Positions 6,503 to 12,297 of a DNA stretch of 19,730 nt are shown here, in pieces (the first letter of the stretch is position 1; each line of letters begins with the position of its first letter). The notes below the pieces were generated by a model, which saw nothing but the letters and a program-made list of their open reading frames with translations, ran no database searches and had not been told where the DNA came from. The stretch is taken from the NCBI GenBank assembly GCA_041685075.1, contig JAWLGN010000076.1:1-19730 (forward strand), in the 5' to 3' direction. This DNA comes from JAMCRM01 sp041685075 (lineage in GTDB: Bacteria > Acidobacteriota > Terriglobia > Bryobacterales > Bryobacteraceae). The translations under genes and the position numbers were made by a program.

Positions 6503-8322
6503 CACCACGCCCCTGCCGAGCGGTATCCCCAGGGATCCGCCCCTGCCTCGATGGCCCCTCCGGGCGTGATCCGCACCACCACGGGAGCCGAGCCGCTGGC
6601 CCACCGCGGGCGCCACCCTACCCTGTGGCCGCGCCGCCGCAGCTCCTCGCCCGCACGCGGCGCGATGCCCTGGTCCAGCAGCAGTTCGCCCGGCCGCATG
6701 GCGTGGTTATCGAAGCTCGACACCAGGTGGCGCGTCTGGAAACGCGGCGCCTCGACGGCCCGCTGCACGCCGTGCCCGAACTCCACCACGTTCAGCAGCA
6801 CCTGCAGCAGCGCCTGGTCCTGGTTATCCCCGCCGGGCGTCGAAAGCGCCAGGTACGCCCCGCCCTCCCGCGTCACCAGCGTGGGGCTCAGGGTGATGCG
6901 CGGCCGCTTGCCCGGCGCCAGTTCGTTCGGATGCCCCGGGATCAGCAGAAAGCTCTGCGCCCGCTGCGTCAGCGGAATCCCCGTATCGCCCGCGATCACC
7001 GCCGGCAGCCATGCCCCCGAGGGCGTGGCCGAAAAGACCACCCCGTCGCGGTCCGCCGCGTTCACGCACGTGGTATCCCGCGCCGGCGGACCCGCGTACA
7101 TCTCCGCCGCGGCAAACCGCGATGGGTGCAGCGGCGGCTTCGCCCCCACCGCCCCGGGCCGGAACTCGAACGAAGCGCTCTCGCCGATCAGCTCCCGCCG
7201 CCCGGCCGCATACTCGGGCTCGAGCAGCCGCTCCGGCGCCGGCGTGAAGCGCGGATCGCCGTACCACGCGTCCCGGTCCGCAAAGGCCAGCTTCAGCGCC
7301 TCCGTCACAGTATGAATATACCGGGCCGAGTTATGCCCCATGCCGCGCAGGTCGAAACCCGCCAGCAGGTTCAGCGCCTCTAACATCACCGGTCCCTGGC
7401 TCCAGAACCCCACTTTATGGACCGTATAGCCGCGATAGCTTACCGAGGGCGCCTCCTCCGGCTCCAGCCGGAAGGCGGCCATATCCTCGTAGCGCAGCAA
7501 CCCGCCGTTTTCGCTGCAGAAGCGGCCGATGCGGCGCGCAATGTCGCCGCGGTAGAACAGCTCCCGCACTGCGTCGATGGCGGCCTCGCGCCCCGCGCCC
7601 GCGGCCAGTGCCTTCCGTTCCGCCTCCGCCATGGCGCGCAGCGTGCGCGCCAGGTCCGGCTGCCGGAAGATTTCCCCCGCGCGCGGCGGCCTCCCGCCCG
7701 CCAGGTACACCCGGCGCGACGTCGGCCACTGCTCATAATGCCGCCGGTTGCGCGCCAGCGCCCCGGCGCGCGTCTCGTCCACCACGTAGCCATCGGCCAG
7801 CTCGATCGACGGCTCCACCACCTCGCTGAACGAACGCTTACCGTACTCCCGGAGCGCCACCAGCGCGGCATCCACCAGCCCGGGAACCAGCGCCGGCAAC
7901 AGCCCCGTCACCGGCACCCACGCCGCCAGGCCGTTTGCCCCGGACTCCATCTCCTCCGCCGTCATCTTGCGATTGCGGAAGAACTCCGCCGTGGCCAGCC
8001 GCGGCATGGTCCCCACCCCCGCAATCGCCCGCACCTTCCCATCGCGCGTCCGCACCAGGATCGGTGCTTCACCGCCCAACCCCACGTGCGAGATCTCCGT
8101 CACCGCGGCGGCGAAGGTGGCGGCCACGCCCGCGTCCACCGCGTTGCCGCCCCTGTGGAACAGCCGCATCCCCGCTTCCACCGCCGGCCCGCTGCCCGCC
8201 GCCACCGCGCCCCTCGTCCCCCGCGCCGCATGCAGCACCGGCCGCGCGGCCTCCCGCTCCTGCGCCGCAGCCAGCACCGCAAGCGCCGCCCACACCATCC
8301 ATCGCCCCGTCATCCGCTCCAT
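6502..8322 (-). CDS. Gamma-glutamyltransferase-family Ntn hydrolase, probably exported, atypical pocket
   Basis: This 606-residue protein has a short N-terminal hydrophobic export signal (about residues 7-20). It belongs to the GGT family, whose precursors self-cleave to expose a nucleophilic Thr. That residue is probably Thr417 in DTTCVNAADRDG, which aligns with Thr391 of E. coli GGT. The late GG turn is kept (STPGGD). However, the E. coli substrate contacts Arg114, Asp433 and Ser462-Ser463 appear replaced: AGVGTMP stands where FREMAP is expected, no DD follows GAWLP, and KRPRITLSP stands where KRPLSSMSP is expected. Glutathione transfer is therefore doubtful, and another acylase-type activity is possible. 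The start at 8322 has GGGGAGAGG 7 bases upstream; a start at 8361 would read through the shared promoter. Confidence 0.88.
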   Translation of the reverse strand: MERMTGRWMVWAALAVLAAAQEREAARPVLHAARGTRGAVAAGSGPAVEAGMRLFHRGGNAVDAGVAATFAAAVTEISHVGLGGEAPILVRTRDGKVRAIAGVGTMPRLATAEFFRNRKMTAEEMESGANGLAAWVPVTGLLPALVPGLVDAALVALREYGKRSFSEVVEPSIELADGYVVDETRAGALARNRRHYEQWPTSRRVYLAGGRPPRAGEIFRQPDLARTLRAMAEAERKALAAGAGREAAIDAVRELFYRGDIARRIGRFCSENGGLLRYEDMAAFRLEPEEAPSVSYRGYTVHKVGFWSQGPVMLEALNLLAGFDLRGMGHNSARYIHTVTEALKLAFADRDAWYGDPRFTPAPERLLEPEYAAGRRELIGESASFEFRPGAVGAKPPLHPSRFAAAEMYAGPPARDTTCVNAADRDGVVFSATPSGAWLPAVIAGDTGIPLTQRAQSFLLIPGHPNELAPGKRPRITLSPTLVTREGGAYLALSTPGGDNQDQALLQVLLNVVEFGHGVQRAVEAPRFQTRHLVSSFDNHAMRPGELLLDQGIAPRAGEELRRRGHRVGWRPRWASGSAPVVVRITPGGAIEAGADPWGYRSAGAW

Positions 8323-8349
8323 TCTACGGCCTCTCCCCGGCCGCGGCGG

Positions 8350-8356
8350 TATAATA
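8350..8356. promoter_or_regulatory. Symmetric divergent -10 box between the GGT-family and DinB genes
   Basis: The seven bases TATAATA read TATAAT on the plus strand (8350-8355) and TATTAT on the minus strand (8356-8351). The plus start codon is 29 bases away and the minus start codon 28 bases away, giving predicted leaders of about 22-23 bases on both sides. Both leaders contain a good Shine-Dalgarno. No -35 box is recognisable on either side. Confidence 0.55.
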
Positions 8357-8373
8357 ATCACCAGTTGTCCTGC

Positions 8374-8381
8374 AGAGGGGG
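8374..8381 (+). promoter_or_regulatory. Shine-Dalgarno site of the DinB-family gene
   Basis: AGAGGGGG followed by AAA precedes the ATG at 8385. It is a purine-rich site at suitable distance and supports this start. Confidence 0.65.
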
Positions 8382-8384
8382 AAA

Positions 8385-8873
8385 ATGAGCGATCTACCTG
8401 AACTGTTCGAGCGCTTTCGCAGAGGTCCTGAACTGCTTGCCGTGGTCATGACCGGCGTCCACGGCGAAGAAGAGGAGTTCACTCCCGAGCCGGGCCAATG
8501 GAACATCCGCGAAATCCTGGCCCATCTCGCCGACTCCGAACTGATCGCCGGACACCGCTTCCGCCAGGTCATCGCCGAACCCGATCCCATCCTGGTGTTC
8601 TGCGACCAGGACGCCTGGACCCGGAACCTCGCCTACCTCCAGCGCAAGCCCAAGAGTTCGCTCGAAAGCTTCCGCCGCCTGCGCGCCGAAAACTACGAAC
8701 TGTTGCGCGGGCTCCCGGAAGAAGCCTTTGATCGCGCCGGCAATCACACCAAGAACGGCCGCACCACCCTGCGGGCCATGCTCGAGATCTACGCCCGGCA
8801 CCCCGAGTCCCACGCCGCCCAGATCCAGCGCCTGCGTGACGCCTATCGCAATCGCCGCGCCGCCCACGGTTGA
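8385..8873 (+). CDS. DinB/YfiT-family putative metal-dependent protein
   Basis: This 162-residue protein fits the DinB four-helix superfamily, whose members often bind a divalent metal through three histidines. Here these are probably His47 in EILAHLADSE and His139 plus His143 in YARHPESHAAQIQRLR. WN at 39-40 in the GQWNIREILAHL segment is also typical. The DinB fold includes bacillithiol and mycothiol transferases and damage-inducible proteins, but the substrate here is unknown. It has no signal peptide, so a cytosolic location is expected. Transcription probably starts from the divergent box at 8350. The next gene starts 34 bases downstream with its own promoter-like box. Confidence 0.85.
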   Translation: MSDLPELFERFRRGPELLAVVMTGVHGEEEEFTPEPGQWNIREILAHLADSELIAGHRFRQVIAEPDPILVFCDQDAWTRNLAYLQRKPKSSLESFRRLRAENYELLRGLPEEAFDRAGNHTKNGRTTLRAMLEIYARHPESHAAQIQRLRDAYRNRRAAHG

Positions 8874-8892
8874 GCCCACCCGCCACCGGCGC

Positions 8893-8901
8893 TACTATAA
8901 A
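8893..8901 (+). promoter_or_regulatory. Candidate -10 box giving a near-leaderless transcript
   Basis: TACTATAAA contains two overlapping -10 candidates, TACTAT (8893-8898) and TATAAA (8896-8901). The ATG at 8908 lies 9 or 6 bases after them, so the transcript would start at or within a few bases of the start codon. AGGCGG also precedes the ATG and could be a weak ribosome site if transcription comes from upstream. Confidence 0.4.
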
Positions 8902-8907
8902 GGCGGT

Positions 8908-9276
8908 ATGCGGACCTTCGTACTCGCAGGGCTGCTGTCTGCCGCTACGCTGGCGGGCCAAACCGGTCCACCCACCCAGTCCGAAATCGCCCACGCCTAC
9001 CGCTCCAAGTGCATCGATTCCGCCTTCATCCCCGGTATCCGCGTGGAGATGCGGTGCATCAAGGACATTCGCGGCTGGTCGGTAAAGTTCAAGCGCACCG
9101 GCGAAGAGCGTCTCGCCGGCGTCATTCTCAAGCGCTACCAGGCCGTCGCCCGGCAGGGCAACACCTGCGCCGAATATCGCATCGAAGATCGCATCGTGCT
9201 GGGGCCGCCCAATCCGCAGGTCAGGCTGCGCCCGCGCCTCACCGTCGAACCCGAAGGCGTCGTCGCCTGCCGCTGA
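8908..9276 (+). CDS. Small secreted protein of unknown function with four cysteines
   Basis: I do not recognise a family. This 122-residue protein starts with a short signal peptide (MRTFVLAGLLSAATLAGQ, cleavage probably after Ala16 or near Gln18). The mature part of about 104 residues is basic and has cysteines at 35, 50, 87 and 121, which could form two disulfides in the periplasm or outside the cell. The sequence alternates short charged strands (WSVKFKRTGEER, AEYRIEDRIVLG), suggesting a small beta-rich domain. It follows the DinB gene by 34 bases but probably has its own promoter. Its stop is four bases from the stop of the convergent gene at 9281. Confidence 0.7.
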   Translation: MRTFVLAGLLSAATLAGQTGPPTQSEIAHAYRSKCIDSAFIPGIRVEMRCIKDIRGWSVKFKRTGEERLAGVILKRYQAVARQGNTCAEYRIEDRIVLGPPNPQVRLRPRLTVEPEGVVACR

Positions 9277-9280
9277 CGCG

Positions 9281-9958
9281 CTACCGCAGGTAGAACAGGC
9301 TCAGCCGCGGCAGCCCGGCGCGTTCCAGCAGGTTGCGCTCCAGGTACTGCTTCTCCAGCATGGCCAGTTGCGGGGCCGACATCTTCCCGCGATAGGGCCG
9401 GAGCTGCGCCTCCAGTTCCCGCCGCGCTTCCAGCGCCTCCTCCGGGCTCTGCCGCGTGCGCGCCTCCGCAATGGCGCTCTCCTCCAGCACCGTCAGCCGC
9501 CGCTCCAGCTCCTCGAGATCCGCGGCATGGGTCTCGATATCCGCCGCCAGCGCCTCCAGCTCCGCGGCCGTCTCCTCGAAGCCCCCGCTCCGCGCCGCCG
9601 CCGCGTTGCCCTCGAGATACGCGCGCAGCTCCTCCACCGAAAACGGCGGCGCGCTCTCGCGGGCGGCGCGCGCCTCCGTCCCCCCCGCCATCTTCTGCGC
9701 CTCGGTCAACACCGCCTGCGCGCAGAAGGCCAGGGAGTTCACCATCTGGACCTTCGATTTCCGGCTGCGCCACTTTTCAAACGCCGCGTCGATGCCGCGC
9801 AGCACCGCCTCCAGCGGCACCCCGGCATTCTTCCAGCTTTCGATCAGCGCCCAGTCGAGCGGCGAGAGCAGAAACAGCCCCGTCCCCCGGGCCCGCTGGA
9901 AATGCTCCTCGATCTCCGTGAAGTAGTTGAAGTAGTTGGCCGGCCAGTCCTCGCTCAC
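9281..9958 (-). CDS. Conserved-looking coiled-coil protein of unknown function, last gene of the valS-coaX operon
   Basis: I do not recognise a characterised family. This 225-residue cytosolic protein starts at GTG 9958, which overlaps the coaX stop as GTGA. The N-terminal 75 residues look like a helical globular domain, with YFNYFTEIEEHF, LLSPLDWALIESW and GVPLEAVLRGIDAAFEKW. A short charged linker follows. Residues of about 120-205 are Glu/Ala/Leu-rich and predict long coiled-coil helices (ELEALAADIETHAADLEELE). The C-terminus ends with a hydrophobic LSLFYLR tail. Tight coupling to coaX and the other cofactor genes suggests co-expression, but no function follows from that. The long open frame upstream of 9958 is a shadow of coaX. 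Confidence 0.78.
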   Translation of the reverse strand: MSEDWPANYFNYFTEIEEHFQRARGTGLFLLSPLDWALIESWKNAGVPLEAVLRGIDAAFEKWRSRKSKVQMVNSLAFCAQAVLTEAQKMAGGTEARAARESAPPFSVEELRAYLEGNAAAARSGGFEETAAELEALAADIETHAADLEELERRLTVLEESAIAEARTRQSPEEALEARRELEAQLRPYRGKMSAPQLAMLEKQYLERNLLERAGLPRLSLFYLR

Positions 9959-10725
9959 GCCCGCCGCATCCGTTCCCAGATCATTTCCAGTCCCTCCAAC
10001 GTGAGGTTCTCCTCGACGCTCGACAGGTAGCGCGAACCCGAGACGATCATCTCCGCCTGCCCGCCCGTGGCCAGGCACCTGGTGTCCGGCCCGAGTTCCC
10101 CGATCAACCGCTCCAGAATCCCATCCACCATCCCCACCGCGCCGTAATACAGCCCCGATTGCATCGACATCACGGTATTGGTGCCGATCAGCTTCTCCGG
10201 CTTGCGGAAGGCCACCATGGGCAGCCGCGCGGTGCGGCTGAACAGCGCATCGATCGAGATCGTCACCCCCGCCGCGATCAGCCCCCCCACATACTCCCGC
10301 TCCCGCGAGATCACGTCGAAGGTGATGGCGGTCCCCAAATCCACCACCACGCACGGCCCGCCGTACTTGGCATAGGCCGCCACGGCGTTCACCAGCCGGT
10401 CTGCCCCCACCTCCGCCACGTTCTCGTACCGGATGGCCAGCCCCAGGTCGCTCTCGGCCGTAACGAACAGCGGCTCGGTGCAGAAGTAGCGCCGCGCCAT
10501 GGCATCCAGCGCCGCGTTGAGCGGCGGCACCACGCTGGCGATAATGATCCCCTTCACCGCGCCGGTATCGAGCGAGGCCAGCGAGAAGAGATTGCGGAAC
10601 AGAATGCCCCACTCGTCGGCGGTCTGCTCGCGAATGGTGCGCAGCCGCCAACTCGCCGCCAGCGAGCGCCCCTCGAAAACCCCGATCGTAATGTTGGTGT
10701 TGCCGGCGTCAATCGCTAAGAGCAC
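9955..10725 (-). CDS. coaX: Type III pantothenate kinase
   Basis: CoaX phosphorylates pantothenate, the first step of coenzyme A synthesis, in the cytosol. The 256-residue length is typical. ASKHA-fold motifs are clear: the phosphate loop DAGNTNITIG (6-15), the GADRLVNAVAA segment with the probable catalytic Asp109, and VVVDLGTAITFDV (127-138). The GGLIAAGV turn after residue 145 and a C-terminal ATGGQAEMI segment complete the fold. Type III enzymes are typically insensitive to CoA feedback. Its start lies 17 bases inside the end of birA, and its stop overlaps the next gene's GTG, so it sits in the middle of a translationally coupled series. Confidence 0.96.
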   Translation of the reverse strand: MLLAIDAGNTNITIGVFEGRSLAASWRLRTIREQTADEWGILFRNLFSLASLDTGAVKGIIIASVVPPLNAALDAMARRYFCTEPLFVTAESDLGLAIRYENVAEVGADRLVNAVAAYAKYGGPCVVVDLGTAITFDVISREREYVGGLIAAGVTISIDALFSRTARLPMVAFRKPEKLIGTNTVMSMQSGLYYGAVGMVDGILERLIGELGPDTRCLATGGQAEMIVSGSRYLSSVEENLTLEGLEMIWERMRRA

Positions 10726-11467
10726 GTACGCCTCCCGCCAGGATCAGCATCTCGGAGCCATCGTCGCGCCGCAACCGCAGGAAGCCCTGCGGGTTGAGCC
10801 CCGCGGTGACGCCCGCCACCAGCCCCCCCGGCTGCTCCACCTCCACGCGCTTGCCGCGGGCGTAGCTCGAGCGCCGCTCGAACAGCTCCAGCACCGGCTT
10901 CACACCGCCTTCGGCCAGCATACCCGCGAAGCGGTCCACCGCCGGCAGCAGTTCCGCCAGCAACTCCTCGCGCGAATGCTCGCGGCCGGTAGCCATGCGC
11001 AGCGAAACCGCCAACCCGGCCAGCTCCTCGGGAAAGGCCGGGTGGTTGACGTTGATCCCTATCCCGGCCAGCGCCGCGCCTTCCACCGCCTGCGCCAGGA
11101 TGCCCGCCACCTTGCGGCCCCCCAGCATCACGTCGTTGGGCCAGCGCAGGTCGCAGGCCACGTCCGCGGCGCGCGCGATGGCCTCGGCCACCGCCAGCCC
11201 CAGGGCCAGGGTCAGGGCGGGCAGCGTCTCCGCCGCCATCCGTGGCCGCAGCACCACCGTAACGTACAACCCGCTCCCCGGCTCGGAGTGCCAGGAGCGC
11301 CCCAGGCGGCCCTGCCCGGCGCTTTGTTCCTCGGCGATCACCGCGGTGCCCGCCGGCGCCCCCGCGGCCGCCAGCCGCGCCGCCTCCGTCATGGTCGAGT
11401 CGAGCGAAGCGAAGTAGGAGAGCTGCCGCCCCGGCAGCCGCGCCGTCACCGCCTCCATCTCCAGCAT
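10709..11467 (-). CDS. birA: Biotin--[acetyl-CoA-carboxylase] ligase, no DNA-binding domain
   Basis: This 252-residue enzyme activates biotin with ATP and attaches it to the biotin carboxyl carrier protein. Motifs are STMTEAARLA near residue 24, the biotinyl-AMP loop GQGRLGRSW (51-59), RWPNDV (108-113) with Lys119 in GGRKVAGIL, and IGINVNHP. A C-terminal SH3-like domain is present (RGKRVEVEQPGG onward). The N-terminal winged-helix repressor domain of E. coli BirA is absent, so this is a ligase only (group I) and should not regulate biotin genes by DNA binding. The start at 11467 overlaps the nadC stop by one base (TGATG). Met4 is an alternative. Confidence 0.94.
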   Translation of the reverse strand: MLEMEAVTARLPGRQLSYFASLDSTMTEAARLAAAGAPAGTAVIAEEQSAGQGRLGRSWHSEPGSGLYVTVVLRPRMAAETLPALTLALGLAVAEAIARAADVACDLRWPNDVMLGGRKVAGILAQAVEGAALAGIGINVNHPAFPEELAGLAVSLRMATGREHSREELLAELLPAVDRFAGMLAEGGVKPVLELFERRSSYARGKRVEVEQPGGLVAGVTAGLNPQGFLRLRRDDGSEMLILAGGVRALSD

Positions 11468-12297
11468 CAGACCAGCTCCAGCCGGAAACTCAGATCCGTG
11501 GCGCGCGCCGAGTGGGTGATGGCCCCGGCGGAGACGAAATCCGCCCCCGTCTCCGCGTAGGCCCGCACGTTCTCCAGGGTGATGTTCCCCGAAACCTCCA
11601 CGCGCGCGCGGCCCCCAATCAGCCGCACCCACTCCCGCGCCTCCTCCGGAGTCAGGTTGTCCAGCAGCAGGTGGTCCGCCCCGCACTCCAGGGCCTCCTC
11701 CAGTTCCGCCCGCGTGCGCACTTCAATCTCGATACGCCGCCCGGACAGGCGCGTCTGCTCCAGCGCCGCCCGCACCCCGCCCGCCGCGGCGATGTGGTTG
11801 TTCTTGATCAGCACCGCGTCGAACAGTCCCATGCGGTGGTTGGTGACGCCTCCCGCCGCGGTGGCCATCTTCTCCAGCCGCCGCAGCCCCGGGATGGTCT
11901 TGCGGGTATCGAGCACCCGGCAGCCGGTGCCCTTCACGGCCTCCGCGAACCGCCGCGCGTTGGTGGCCACCCCGCTCATGCGCTGCAGAAAGTTCACCGC
12001 CGTCCGCTCGCACTCCAGCAGCGTGCGCGCGCGGCCCCGTACTTCCGCAATCACCTCGCCGTCCTCCACCTCCGAGCCGGAGCACTTGTACAGGCGCAAC
12101 TCCTCCACCCCGCCCCGCTCCTGGTAGATCACCGGCAGCACTTCCAAACCCGCCACCACCTGCCGCTCGCGCGCCAGAAAGCGCCCCAGCGCCATCCGGC
12201 CCGCCGGAACACATCCCTCCGTGGTGATATCGCCCGGCCCTATATCCTCGGCCAGAGCCCTGCGGACCGCATCGACAATTTCAGGGTGCAACTTCAT
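11467..12297 (-). CDS. nadC: Nicotinate-nucleotide pyrophosphorylase (quinolinate phosphoribosyltransferase)
   Basis: NadC turns quinolinate and PRPP into nicotinate mononucleotide, the point where de novo NAD synthesis joins the salvage route. The 276-residue length is usual. Signatures are EDIGPGDITTEG (17-28), ECERTAVNFLQRMSGVAT, the phosphate-binding DTRKTIPGLRRLEKMA (130-145), the HRMGLFDAVLIKNNH segment and the C-terminal EVSGNITLENV and DFVSAGAITHS. The ATG overlaps the valS stop as ATGA. No nadA or nadB is in the window, so the rest of the pathway must be elsewhere. Confidence 0.96.
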   Translation of the reverse strand: MKLHPEIVDAVRRALAEDIGPGDITTEGCVPAGRMALGRFLARERQVVAGLEVLPVIYQERGGVEELRLYKCSGSEVEDGEVIAEVRGRARTLLECERTAVNFLQRMSGVATNARRFAEAVKGTGCRVLDTRKTIPGLRRLEKMATAAGGVTNHRMGLFDAVLIKNNHIAAAGGVRAALEQTRLSGRRIEIEVRTRAELEEALECGADHLLLDNLTPEEAREWVRLIGGRARVEVSGNITLENVRAYAETGADFVSAGAITHSARATDLSFRLELV

